Part shown: one piece after another, positions 17,035-26,110 of the stretch | Numbering within the stretch: the first letter of the stretch is position 1 | Layout of the letters: every line of letters starts with the position of its first letter | DNA from: Silicimonas sp. | GTDB lineage: Bacteria > Pseudomonadota > Alphaproteobacteria > Rhodobacterales > Rhodobacteraceae | DNA: 64,000 nt | Assembly: GCA_022824315.1 (NCBI GenBank) | Contig: JAJEAC010000208.1 | Span: forward strand, 1-64,000 | Reading direction: 5' to 3' | Made by a program: the position numbers and the translations under genes | Notes under the pieces: generated by a model | The model's input: the letters and a program-made list of their open reading frames with translations, nothing else | Database searches by the model: none | Told to the model about the DNA's origin: nothing

Positions 17035-17751
17035 GTGCTGCTGGAAATTCGCAATCTTCGCCGCGCGTTTGGAGCCGTTGTCGTGGCCGACGACATTTCC
17101 CTGGACGTTGCCGAAGGCGAAGCTCTGGGCATTGTCGGCCCCAACGGCGCAGGCAAGTCGTCGCTGTTCAACCTGATCACGGGACAACTGAAACCGGACG
17201 GCGGGAACATCCTCCTTGATGGCGCCGACATCACGAATGCGCCGGTGCGCCGGAGGGTGCATGACGGCATCGGAAGGAGTTTCCAGATACCGCAGCCGTT
17301 CGAGCACATGACAACCTTCGAGAACGTCTCTGTCGCGGCCTGCTTCGGTGCCGGCGGATCGGAGGCGGAGGAGCAGGAGCACGTGATCGACGTCCTGCAC
17401 CGGACGGGCCTGTTGCCAAAGGCGAACATGCCTGCCGGAAGCCTCTCGCTCCTCGAGCGCAAGCGGCTGGAAATGGCGCGGGCGCTCGCCACGAAGCCGC
17501 GCCTGCTCCTGCTCGACGAGATTGCCGGCGGGTTGACCGAAGCCGAATGCCAGTCACTGATTGCAACCATTCAGGAAATCAATTCGGGCGGCACCACGAT
17601 CGTTTGGATCGAACACGTGACGCATGCGCTTCTTGCCGTGGTGTCGCGCCTGATCGCGATCGACTTCGGCAAGATCATCGGCGAGGGCAACCCGAAGGCT
17701 GTCATGGATTCCGAGGCGGTTCGGCAGATCTACCTGGGGATGGAGGCATGA
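17035..17751 (+). CDS. livG: Branched-chain-type ABC transporter ATPase (LivG-like)
   Basis: ATPase of 238 residues. Walker A is GPNGAGKSS, the signature region is SLLERKRLEMARALA (the LSxGxx position reads LSLLE, as often in LivG), Walker B is LLLLDEIAGGL, and WIEHVTHALL holds the switch His. Start GTG 17035 has AAGGA 8 nt upstream and avoids the hairpin. It overlaps livF by ATGA. It energises import by the membrane pair encoded at 18453 and 19319. Confidence 0.88.
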   Translation: MLLEIRNLRRAFGAVVVADDISLDVAEGEALGIVGPNGAGKSSLFNLITGQLKPDGGNILLDGADITNAPVRRRVHDGIGRSFQIPQPFEHMTTFENVSVAACFGAGGSEAEEQEHVIDVLHRTGLLPKANMPAGSLSLLERKRLEMARALATKPRLLLLDEIAGGLTEAECQSLIATIQEINSGGTTIVWIEHVTHALLAVVSRLIAIDFGKIIGEGNPKAVMDSEAVRQIYLGMEA

Positions 17752-18449
17752 CCCTGCTGGCCACCCATGACCTGACGGCCTTCTACGGCGACTTCCAGGC
17801 CCTCTACGGAGTCAACGCGCATGTCGATGAGGGCGAAACCGTCGCCATCGTCGGCGCGAACGGCGCCGGAAAGTCCACCCTGCTGGCAGCGATCACCGGG
17901 CGCCGAAAGGCACCGCCGCAGATGATCGAATTCGATGGCAGGCCCATTGGCGGCATGCGCCCCGCCGAAATCATGGCCCTTGGCATCGCGCTGGTTCCGG
18001 AAGGGCGGCAACTCTTCCAGTCGCTGTCGGTCGAGGAAAACCTCCTGGTCGGCAACTACGGCAGAAAGGTGCGGGGACCCTGGACCCTGGAAAGGGTCTA
18101 TTCGCTGTTCCCGATCCTCAAGGAGCGCCGTAGCCAGGATTCGAACTCGCTCTCGGGAGGGCAGCAGCAGATGGTGGCGCTCGGGCGTGCACTCATGTCG
18201 AACCCGCGCCTGCTGCTGTGCGACGAGATCAGCCTCGGCCTCGCCCCCGCTGTCATCAAGGACATCTACAAGGCGATTGCCGACATTCGGGCCGAGGGCG
18301 CAAGCGTCGTCATCGTGGAGCAGAACATCACCCAGGCCCTTGCGGTCTCCGACCGCATTCTCTGCCTTCTCGAGGGTCGTGTCACGCTCTCGGGACGGCC
18401 GGGCGAACTGACGCGTGACCAGATAGGCATGGCTTATTTCGGGGGCTAG
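17748..18449 (+). CDS. livF: Branched-chain-type ABC transporter ATPase (LivF-like)
   Basis: ATPase of 233 residues that acts with LivG. Walker A is GANGAGKST, the signature LSGGQQQMVALGRAL, Walker B LLLCDEISLGLAP, and VEQNITQALA holds the switch region. The ATG at 17748 overlaps the livG stop. The frame stays open far upstream, inside livG, but that part is only an overlap. Confidence 0.9.
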   Translation: MTLLATHDLTAFYGDFQALYGVNAHVDEGETVAIVGANGAGKSTLLAAITGRRKAPPQMIEFDGRPIGGMRPAEIMALGIALVPEGRQLFQSLSVEENLLVGNYGRKVRGPWTLERVYSLFPILKERRSQDSNSLSGGQQQMVALGRALMSNPRLLLCDEISLGLAPAVIKDIYKAIADIRAEGASVVIVEQNITQALAVSDRILCLLEGRVTLSGRPGELTRDQIGMAYFGG

Positions 18450-18452
18450 AAA

Positions 18453-19319
18453 ATGTTCGTTCTCGACACGTTGATCCAAGGCATCCTGCTGGGCGGGCTG
18501 TATGCGCTCTTCGCCACCGGACTCAGCCTGATCTTCGGCGTCATGCGCCTCGTGAACCTCGCCCACGGCGATTTCATGATCGTCGGCGCCTTCGCCGTGC
18601 TGGTGCTTGTCGAAGCCCTTGGCCTGCCCATCGTATTCGCCGCGGCCCTGGCCGGCATTGCCATGTTCATCCTTGGCTACGCCCTGCAGCGGCTGCTGCT
18701 GAACCGCGCCCTCGGCAAGGACATCCTGCCGCCGCTCCTCGTGACCTTCGGCCTGTCGATCATCCTGCAAAACGGGATGCTGGAGACGTTCTCCGCAGAC
18801 ACGAGGAGGTTGAGCTTCGGCCCGCTCAGCGAGGCATCCATTCCCCTGGGCGGCGGGCTGGCAGCCGGCGTCGTGCCCGTCCTGACGTTTGCTTCGGCCG
18901 TGTTGGTCATCCTGTTCCTGAACTGGCTGTTCTACCGCACGGAAACAGGCCGGGCCTTTCGCGCGACCTCCGACAACCCCGAGATCGCCCAGCTCATGGG
19001 CATCGACAACAACCGCATCTTCTCGCTGGCCATGGCGCTCGCCCTGGTCGTCGTGGCGATTGCCGGGCTCTACCTCGGCACTCGTGCGACCTTTGATCCG
19101 CTGATCGGTCCAAGCCGACTGATCTTCGCCTTCGAAGCCGTGATCATCGGAGGCCTGGGCAGTTTCTGGGGCACCCTGATCGGCGGCATCATCCTTGGCC
19201 TGGCGCAGACAGCCGGTGCCCAGGTGTCTCCTGAGTGGCAGACGCTGTCCGGCCATGTCGTCTTCCTGATCGTGCTCGTGCTGCGGCCGCGCGGCCTGTT
19301 TCCGAGAAGCGTCGACTGA
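18453..19319 (+). CDS. livH: Branched-chain-type ABC transporter permease (LivH-like)
   Basis: Inner-membrane permease of 288 residues with about eight hydrophobic segments. It has the LivH pattern: LIQGILLGGLYALFATGLSL at the start, RLVNLAHGDFMIVG, the cytoplasmic loop GRAFRATSDNPEIAQLMGID, and the end VLVLRPRGLFP. Its stop overlaps the next start as TGATG, so the next product, the LivM fusion, should be made in step with it. Confidence 0.9.
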   Translation: MFVLDTLIQGILLGGLYALFATGLSLIFGVMRLVNLAHGDFMIVGAFAVLVLVEALGLPIVFAAALAGIAMFILGYALQRLLLNRALGKDILPPLLVTFGLSIILQNGMLETFSADTRRLSFGPLSEASIPLGGGLAAGVVPVLTFASAVLVILFLNWLFYRTETGRAFRATSDNPEIAQLMGIDNNRIFSLAMALALVVVAIAGLYLGTRATFDPLIGPSRLIFAFEAVIIGGLGSFWGTLIGGIILGLAQTAGAQVSPEWQTLSGHVVFLIVLVLRPRGLFPRSVD

Positions 19320-22210
19320 TGCCGGAGATGAGCCAATATCAGGTCGCCAAATCGACCCGTGCCAGCACCATCGCGCTGCTGGTGCTGGTTGTCGTGATCG
19401 CGACGCTGGTTTTTGCACCCGCGTTTGTCTCCCGGTCACTCCTGCAGGATCTCTTTTTCGTCCTGACGATGGTCGTGCTGGCCCAGTGCTGGAATCTCCT
19501 GGCCGGGTATGGCGGGCTCGTGAGCATCGGCCAGCAGGCCTATGTCGGCCTCGGGGCCTATGCGGGGTTCGGCTTCGCGATCCTGCTTGGCGTGAACCCG
19601 CTCGTCGCGATTCTTGCCGCGGGCGCGATCGGCGCCCTCTTGAGCGTGCCGACGGCCTACATCGTGTTCCGCCTTCAAGGCGCTTACTTTGCCATTGGCA
19701 CGTGGGTCGCGGCCGAGGTCTATCGCCTGCTCTTCGCGCAATGGAAGGCGCTTGGCGGCGGCACCGGCACGTCCCTTCCCTCGGAAGTGGCGCGCAGCGT
19801 CTGGGGCGTTGGCTGGGTGCGCGAGGTGTTCGACGTCAAGTCGTCCGCCGCACGAGACATCATCTCCTACTGGGTCGCGCTTCTGCTGGCCGTCATCGTG
19901 ATCGGCGCCATCTACGCCTTCCTGCGAACCCGCAACGGCCTTGCCCTCTCCGCCATTCGCGACAACCCGGATGCGGCGGAGAGCATCGGCGTCGACACGT
20001 CCCGCGCAAAGCTCGCAGTCTACATATTCGCGGCCACCGGCGCCGCCCTGGCAGGCGCTCTGATCTACTTCCAGAAGGCCTCCATCACGCCCCAGAGCGC
20101 ATTTTCCGTGATCGACTGGACGGCCTTCGTCCTGTTCATTGTCGTGATTGGCGGGATTGGCACCCTTGAGGGTCCGATCATCGGTGCCCTCATCCTCTTC
20201 GCCCTCCAGAACTGGTTTGCGGACTACGGCACATGGTACCTGATGGCGCTTGGCGCACTGGCGATTGCCGTTATGCTCGTGGCTCCGAAGGGCATTTGGG
20301 GGTGGGTGCAGGCAAAATACGACTTTTCGATTTTTCCGACGCGGCGGCGGCTGATCGGGCCGGACACGCCGGTCCCGGACTACACGCAGCCCGTTCAGGA
20401 AGTGAAAGCGCCCGCGCCGGTCGGCGTGAGCGGGGCGGCACTGCCCAATGAGGTAACGACCATGTTTGACATCGAAACCGACGTGCTGATCATCGGATCG
20501 GGACCGGCCGGCGGTGCGTCGGCGGCACTCCTGTCCAGCTACGGCATCCCGAACATCATGATCGAGAAATACGGCTGGCTGGCAAACACGCCGCGCGCGC
20601 ACATCACCAATCAGCGCACGATGGAAGTCCTTCGCGAACTCGGCATCGAGGAGGAGGCCAAGGAAAAGTCGGTGCCGCAGGAGTTGATGGGCAACAACGT
20701 GTTCTGCACCTCGCTCGCGGGCGAGGAGATCGGACGGCTGCTGACCTGGGGCAATCACCCGAGCCGCAAGGCGGATTATGACCTGGCATCGCCATGCCGC
20801 ATCTGCGACATCCCTCAAACCCTTCTGGAGCCGATCATCGTCGGCAAGGCGATGGAGACCGGCACAGTCACCCGGTTCAAGACCGAATACGTCAGCCACA
20901 TGCAGGACGCAGGTGGCGTCGTGGCCACCGTGCGGGATCGCGTGGCGGACCAGACCTATCGCATACGGGCGAAGTACATGATCGGCGCGGACGGGGCACG
21001 GTCGATCATCACGGAGCAGCTTGGCCTGCCGATGGAAGGCGAAATGGGTCTCGAGGGCTCCATGAACATCGAGTTCACGGCCGATCTGGGCAAATACGTG
21101 GCTCATCGCCCCTCTGTCCTCTACTGGATTTTCCAGCCCGGTTCGAACATCGGCGGCATCGGCGCCGGCGTGATTCGCATGGTGCGCCCATGGAACAAGT
21201 GGTTGTCGATCTACGGATACGACGTGAATGACGGTCCTCCGGACCTGACCAGCCAAGAGGCGGCAGACATCGTCCGGGGCCTCATTGGCGACCAGGACAT
21301 CGACGTCTCAGTCACCAAGCTCAGCTACTGGACCGTGAACAACATGGTTGCCAGCAGCTATTCCAAGGGTCGGGTTTTCTGCATGGGCGATGCGGTGCAC
21401 CGCCATCCTCCGACCAACGGCCTTGGCTCCAACACCTCGATCCAGGACGCCTACAACCTGTGCTGGAAGCTCAAGCTCGTGCTTGAGGGCAAGGCTGACG
21501 AAAGCCTCCTCGACACCTACAACGAGGAGCGCCAGCCGGTCGGTCGCCAGATCGTGACACGCGCCAACAAGTCCATTCAGGACTACGCGCCGATCTTCGA
21601 AACCCTAGGCCTCCTGCAACCCGGCAGCCCGGACGACATCAAGCGGCGCATGGACGCCCGCAAGGAACCCACGGTCGAGGCCGACGCACGCCGCAAGGCG
21701 CTGAACAAGTACTTCCGGCACAAGAGCTACGAGTTCAATTGCCACGGCGTGGAAATGGGACAGCGCTACGCGAGCCGGGCGGTCGTTCCGGACAACACGC
21801 CCGAGCCCGAGTATGCGCGCGACCGGGAACTCTACTATCACGCCACGACATGGCCCGGCGCCCGCATTCCCCACGTCTGGCTGGACGTCGATCAGGCAAA
21901 GGTTTCGACCCTTGATCTGGCCGGCCGTGGTCGCTTCGTTCTCCTGACCGGAGTGTCGGGCGCCGGATGGGTCGAGGCCGCCGCCCGGGCAAGCGCAGAG
22001 ACGGAGGTGGATGTGCGCGCATACCAGATCGGACCCGGCTGCGAAGTCAACGACACGTTCGGGGACTGGGCGATGCAGTCCGAGGTTTCGGACAGCGGCT
22101 GCGTTCTGGTCCGCCCTGACGGCCATGTCGGCTGGCGGGCGCAGTCGCTGAGTGCCGAGCCGACCGTCGACCTGACACGTGTCATGCAGACCATCCTGGG
22201 GAGAAGGTGA
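19319..22210 (+). CDS. Fusion: LivM-type ABC permease + TfdB-like FAD aromatic monooxygenase
   Basis: One uninterrupted 963-residue frame carries two proteins normally encoded apart. Residues 1 to about 345 are a LivM permease: many membrane segments, LVSIGQQAYVGLGAYAGF, the FLRTRNGLALSAIRDNPDAA loop, and the typical end MLVAPKGIWGWVQ. After a linker rich in Pro/Val/Ala, residues from about 382 (ATG 20462) form a flavin monooxygenase of the PheA/TfdB group: VLIIGSGPAGGASAALL, NTPRAHITNQRTMEVLRELG, GADGARS, and GDAVHRHPPTNGLGSN. The flavin half is about 582 residues, the usual length. It would hydroxylate a (chloro)phenol. An internal ATG at 20462 has GAGG upstream, so a separate monooxygenase could also be made. 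A lost stop or sequencing indel at the junction remains possible. Confidence 0.85.
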   Translation: MPEMSQYQVAKSTRASTIALLVLVVVIATLVFAPAFVSRSLLQDLFFVLTMVVLAQCWNLLAGYGGLVSIGQQAYVGLGAYAGFGFAILLGVNPLVAILAAGAIGALLSVPTAYIVFRLQGAYFAIGTWVAAEVYRLLFAQWKALGGGTGTSLPSEVARSVWGVGWVREVFDVKSSAARDIISYWVALLLAVIVIGAIYAFLRTRNGLALSAIRDNPDAAESIGVDTSRAKLAVYIFAATGAALAGALIYFQKASITPQSAFSVIDWTAFVLFIVVIGGIGTLEGPIIGALILFALQNWFADYGTWYLMALGALAIAVMLVAPKGIWGWVQAKYDFSIFPTRRRLIGPDTPVPDYTQPVQEVKAPAPVGVSGAALPNEVTTMFDIETDVLIIGSGPAGGASAALLSSYGIPNIMIEKYGWLANTPRAHITNQRTMEVLRELGIEEEAKEKSVPQELMGNNVFCTSLAGEEIGRLLTWGNHPSRKADYDLASPCRICDIPQTLLEPIIVGKAMETGTVTRFKTEYVSHMQDAGGVVATVRDRVADQTYRIRAKYMIGADGARSIITEQLGLPMEGEMGLEGSMNIEFTADLGKYVAHRPSVLYWIFQPGSNIGGIGAGVIRMVRPWNKWLSIYGYDVNDGPPDLTSQEAADIVRGLIGDQDIDVSVTKLSYWTVNNMVASSYSKGRVFCMGDAVHRHPPTNGLGSNTSIQDAYNLCWKLKLVLEGKADESLLDTYNEERQPVGRQIVTRANKSIQDYAPIFETLGLLQPGSPDDIKRRMDARKEPTVEADARRKALNKYFRHKSYEFNCHGVEMGQRYASRAVVPDNTPEPEYARDRELYYHATTWPGARIPHVWLDVDQAKVSTLDLAGRGRFVLLTGVSGAGWVEAAARASAETEVDVRAYQIGPGCEVNDTFGDWAMQSEVSDSGCVLVRPDGHVGWRAQSLSAEPTVDLTRVMQTILGRR

Positions 22211-24132
22211 TGCCGGAACAAAGCCTGTCCGACTACGTCCGTGCGGCGAATTCGCCTCTGCTCGACCCCGAACGCAACCGCCAGGTCGGAAGCGGGTCTT
22301 CGCGATTCGAGCTCTACCACTTCGCCCTTTCCATTTGTTCGCACAAGGTGCGCACCTGCCTCTTCGAAAAGGGCGCGGCCTTCATGAGCCATGACATCCG
22401 CATCCTGCCGCCCATGCTCGAGAACTATCATCCCGACTACGTGCGTCTGCGCATGCAGGGCGGCAAGGGGCGGGAGATGGTGGACGGCTACACGGGGCGA
22501 TCATCCTTGACTGGCGAGGGATTTGACCCGGCGGCCGTGCCGACGCTGGTGGATCACGAGGAAGGTCAGGTCCACGTGGACAGCGTTGCCATCTGTCAGC
22601 ACGTTGATCGCGCCTGGCAGGGCGGCGCGGAGTTGATGCCGGCCAGCCTGAACCGCGAGATCGAGCGTGAGGTCGAGGTCGTGGACGGCACCCCGCATGT
22701 CGCGGTCCTGTACGGTGCGCATCCGGACGGCGACTATCGACCCGAGGCGCTCAGGACGAGCATGGCCGGCGCACATGACTACAAGATCATGAAGCTGATG
22801 GAGGGCCGCTCCCTGTCGGTAGGGCACCCGCGCCTGATCGGGGCTTATGACGCCAAGATTCGGAAAGAGGCCGCCGCCCGCCACTACGTCTCCACGCCGG
22901 ACATGATGCGCGCCGCGACCAGCGAAATCCTGAAGATCGTTGCGAATCTGGAAGAGCGTCTTGCCGACGGTCGCGAGTGGGTGTGCGGCGATGCCTTCAC
23001 GATGGCCGACGTCATGTGGGCCGCGAGCCTGTGGCGCATGAAATGGCTTGGAATGGGCTTTGCCTGGCAAGGCGGTCACGCGCTGAACGACACCGCGCAT
23101 GACAAGGTCAGCGCCTACGCCGAGCGCCTGTTTGAGCGACCCTCGTTTCTGGAGGCCGTGATCCGATGGCCGGGGAATCCCCCGTCCGAGCATGTCATGG
23201 AGCACTACCCGGACGCCGCGCCCAAGGCATCGGAAGGCACGGCACGAACCGAGACAATCGCAGGCCACGGGCGCGACATTCGCGAGGAGAGTCTTACAGG
23301 TGCGGTCCTTGCAACGATGAAGGGCACCAACAATCCGCGCGCGCGACAGGTCCTGTCCGCACTCACGCGACATCTCCACGCATTTCTCGAAGAGGTGAAG
23401 CCTACCGAAGGGGAATGGGAATACGGCATCGAGTTTCTGACCAGGACCGGCCATCTCTCGACCGGAGGACGGCAGGAGTTCGTGCTCCTGTCCGACGTGA
23501 CGGGCGCGACCGCCCGGGTTGACCTGATCAACAACCGGTTTCCAAGCGGAGCCACGGAAAATTCGGTGCTGGGCCCGTTCTTCGTCGAGGATCGCCCGAC
23601 ATTCGAAAACGGCGAGGACATTTCCGGCGGCATCAAGGGCAAGCCGATGTTCTTCAATGCCCGTGTCCTCGACACGGACGGGCAACCGGTCGCCGGCGCA
23701 CGCGTTGACATCTGGCATTCAGATGATGACGGCCATTACGACATCATGCTGCCGGAGCAGAAGGATCCGGCGATGCGCGGGGTCTTTCGAACAGACGCGC
23801 ACGGGCGGGTCTGGTTCACCTCGATCCTGCCGAAGAGCTACCCGATCCCGGGCGACGGCACCGTGGGCGACCTGCTCCGTGTCTCGAATCGTTCGATAAT
23901 GCGACCGGCGCATGTGCACGTCCGCGTTGAAGCTCCCGGATTCAGGCGCCTGACCACCATGTTGTTCCTGGACGGCGACCGCCATCTTGACAGCGACCCC
24001 GTGTTCGGCGTGAAGCAGTCCCTGATCATGCCGTTTGTTGAAAAGACCGACCAGCGGGCTCCTGACGGAAAAAGGGTTCCGTCACCAGCCTATTGCGTCG
24101 AGTATGACTTCGTGTTGGCGCGGGCGTCCTGA
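22210..24132 (+). CDS. Fusion: LinD/PcpC-like reductive dehalogenase (GST) domain + hydroxyquinol 1,2-dioxygenase
   Basis: A 640-residue fusion. Residues 30-335 look like the glutathione-dependent 2,5-dichlorohydroquinone dehalogenase LinD and relatives: FELYHFALSICSHKVR with a conserved Cys43, ENYHPDYVRLRM, PTLVDHEEG, TPHVAVLYGAHPDGD, GDAFTMADVMWA, and VIRWPGNPPSE. Residues from about 355 are an intradiol dioxygenase: ENSVLGPFFVEDRP, GGIKGKP, DIWHSDDDGHYDI, KSYPIPGDGTVG, and MRPAHVHV. The four iron ligands are present (Tyr510, Tyr544, His568, His570). The first domain would strip halogen from a hydroquinone with glutathione; the second would open hydroxyquinol to maleylacetate, the substrate of the first enzyme of the operon. 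ATG 22210 overlaps the previous stop. Confidence 0.88.
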   Translation: MPEQSLSDYVRAANSPLLDPERNRQVGSGSSRFELYHFALSICSHKVRTCLFEKGAAFMSHDIRILPPMLENYHPDYVRLRMQGGKGREMVDGYTGRSSLTGEGFDPAAVPTLVDHEEGQVHVDSVAICQHVDRAWQGGAELMPASLNREIEREVEVVDGTPHVAVLYGAHPDGDYRPEALRTSMAGAHDYKIMKLMEGRSLSVGHPRLIGAYDAKIRKEAAARHYVSTPDMMRAATSEILKIVANLEERLADGREWVCGDAFTMADVMWAASLWRMKWLGMGFAWQGGHALNDTAHDKVSAYAERLFERPSFLEAVIRWPGNPPSEHVMEHYPDAAPKASEGTARTETIAGHGRDIREESLTGAVLATMKGTNNPRARQVLSALTRHLHAFLEEVKPTEGEWEYGIEFLTRTGHLSTGGRQEFVLLSDVTGATARVDLINNRFPSGATENSVLGPFFVEDRPTFENGEDISGGIKGKPMFFNARVLDTDGQPVAGARVDIWHSDDDGHYDIMLPEQKDPAMRGVFRTDAHGRVWFTSILPKSYPIPGDGTVGDLLRVSNRSIMRPAHVHVRVEAPGFRRLTTMLFLDGDRHLDSDPVFGVKQSLIMPFVEKTDQRAPDGKRVPSPAYCVEYDFVLARAS

Positions 24133-24178
24133 TGCCGCGTTCCGTCAATGCATCCGAACCACAGCGAAGGAGGTCTCC

Positions 24179-25828
24179 ATGTCCGGCATTCTGACCACCG
24201 CCATAGTGCTCATTGTTGCGGCAATTCTGATCATCGTGATCCTTGCGCGGCTGTACCGAAAGGCCACCCGCGAAACCAGCCTCATCCGAACGGGTCTGGG
24301 CGGCCAGCGCGTGATCATGGCCGGGGGTGCAATCGCCCTGCCCTACTTCCACGAGGTCACCGAGGTAAACATGCGCACATTGCGCCTCGAAGTGAAGCGT
24401 TCCGGCGAGGACAGCCTGATCACGAAGGATCGGTTGCGCGTTGATATCGGGGCGAGTTTTTCCGTTGCGGTGGAAGCGGATGCAGAGGCCGTGGCCAGGG
24501 CCGCGCAAACGCTGGGCGACCGCACATTCACCGCCGAAAAGCTCCGCGAAGTCGTCGAGGGCAAGCTTGTCGACGCACTTCGTTCCGTGGCCGCGCAAAT
24601 GACCCTCGACGAACTGCACGAGGGACGATCGAGCTTCGTGAAGGAGGTCCGCCAGCTGATTGCGGAGGACTTTGCCGAAAACGGGCTGCGCATCCAGTCC
24701 GTGTCCTTGACCGCCCTCGACCAGACACCATTCGCCGCGCTGGATGAAAACAACGCGTTCAACGCGGTCGGCATGCGCAAGCTGGCGGAGGTCATAGCAA
24801 CGTCCAAAAAGGAACGCGCGCAGATCGATGCCGACGCAGAAGTGTCGGTCAGACTGTCGTCGATGGAGGCTACGCGCCGAAAGCTGGAGATCGAGCGCGA
24901 CGAGGAACAGGCCCGGATCAGCCAGCACGAGGAGATCGAGACGCTCAAGGCCGGCCAGCAAGCCGAAATCGCGCGGCAACGTGCCGACGCAGAGCGCGAG
25001 GCGGAAGCTGCACGCATCACCAAGGAGAAAGCCGTTCGCGAAGCGGAGGTGGCCCGCGACCGCGCAATTCGCGCTGCCGAGATCGCGCGTGACCTGGAAG
25101 TCCAGGCATCCGAGATTGCCAAGGAACGGGACCTGCAGCTGAAGCAGCAGGAACGACAGATCGCGGTGGCCGAAAAGGCCACGGCGGAAAGCGCCGCGCG
25201 CTCCGCCGCCGACGCTGCCCGGGCGGAAGCCGCCAAGGCCGAAGCGTCGATCGCCACAGCGCAACGTCTGGCGGAAGCCGAGCGGGACAAGATGCTGGCG
25301 CTGATCGCGGCCCAGGAGAAGTCGGAATCGGAAGGGGCGCGGCTACGGACATTGGCCAAGGCCGAAAGGGATGCGTCCGTGGACCATGCAGCCGCCCGTC
25401 TGCATTCGGCAAAGGCGGAAGCCGACTCTGACCGTGAACGCGCAGCCGCAAAACGCGAGGCGCTGCTGGCCGAAGCCGAGGGCCAGAAAGCGCTGCACGA
25501 GGCGGAAAACGCGCTCGACGCACGCCTTGTCGAGATGAAGGAGGAGCTGGCGCGGATCGAGACCCTTCCAAAGGCCATATCGGAAATGGTCAGGCCAGCC
25601 GAAAAGATCGAAACGATCAAGATTCACAACGTCACCGGATTGGGCGGCGGAAGCTCCGGCGACGGAGGGGATGCTGGCAAGACCCCGGTCAATCAGGCAC
25701 TGGAGTCGATACTCGGCATGGCCGTGCAGCTTCCCGCCCTGAAATCGCTTGGGGATGAACTGGGCCTGTCGATGGGCGGCGCACTTGAGGACGTCAAGCG
25801 GGTTTCGGACGACAAGGAGAAGAAATAG
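24179..25828 (+). CDS. Flotillin-like SPFH-domain membrane protein
   Basis: About 549 residues: one N-terminal membrane helix (IVLIVAAILIIVILARLY), an SPFH/PHB domain to about residue 200 (SLIRTGLGGQRVIMAGGAIA, VNMRTLRLEV), a long alanine/glutamate/arginine-rich coiled coil to about 440, and a short C-terminal tail with a glycine-rich turn. Flotillins organise membrane microdomains and respond to envelope stress. Start ATG 24179 has a strong GAAGGAGG site. It follows the dioxygenase by 46 bp in the same direction, so it is probably co-transcribed; protection against membrane-active phenols is an inference. No NfeD partner is nearby. Confidence 0.88.
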   Translation: MSGILTTAIVLIVAAILIIVILARLYRKATRETSLIRTGLGGQRVIMAGGAIALPYFHEVTEVNMRTLRLEVKRSGEDSLITKDRLRVDIGASFSVAVEADAEAVARAAQTLGDRTFTAEKLREVVEGKLVDALRSVAAQMTLDELHEGRSSFVKEVRQLIAEDFAENGLRIQSVSLTALDQTPFAALDENNAFNAVGMRKLAEVIATSKKERAQIDADAEVSVRLSSMEATRRKLEIERDEEQARISQHEEIETLKAGQQAEIARQRADAEREAEAARITKEKAVREAEVARDRAIRAAEIARDLEVQASEIAKERDLQLKQQERQIAVAEKATAESAARSAADAARAEAAKAEASIATAQRLAEAERDKMLALIAAQEKSESEGARLRTLAKAERDASVDHAAARLHSAKAEADSDRERAAAKREALLAEAEGQKALHEAENALDARLVEMKEELARIETLPKAISEMVRPAEKIETIKIHNVTGLGGGSSGDGGDAGKTPVNQALESILGMAVQLPALKSLGDELGLSMGGALEDVKRVSDDKEKK

Positions 25829-26110
25829 CCGCTTCGAGAGGTTTCCGCGCCGTCCGGACCAGTGTTCCTGATCGGCGGCATGTCGTCCCGCATGGCGCGG
25901 CACCATAGCCAAACCTCGTCGTCGGCAACGAAGCCTTGGCAGAATCTACGAATCCATGACGGATTGCACGGCGTGTCACGCCGCGAAACCGCGACGCTGA
26001 AGACAGCGTGCCCCGGGACACCGCAGCAATCCATGTCCCGACTACCAGCAATGATCCAATGCCATTGGTCATAGATGCACGCCGTGCCTCCGAGCGCGAG
26101 GTTCGATGCG

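Noticed and set aside
17730-19439. Long antisense open frame opposite livF and livH
   Set aside because: It mirrors the codon pattern of the real ABC genes, gives a low-complexity Asp/Gln/His/Arg-rich product, and has no ribosome site or known motif.
24343-25620. 425-codon Ser/Ala/Arg-rich antisense frame opposite the flotillin gene
   Set aside because: It is the complement of an Ala/Glu/Arg coiled coil, which automatically yields an open Ser/Ala/Arg frame.
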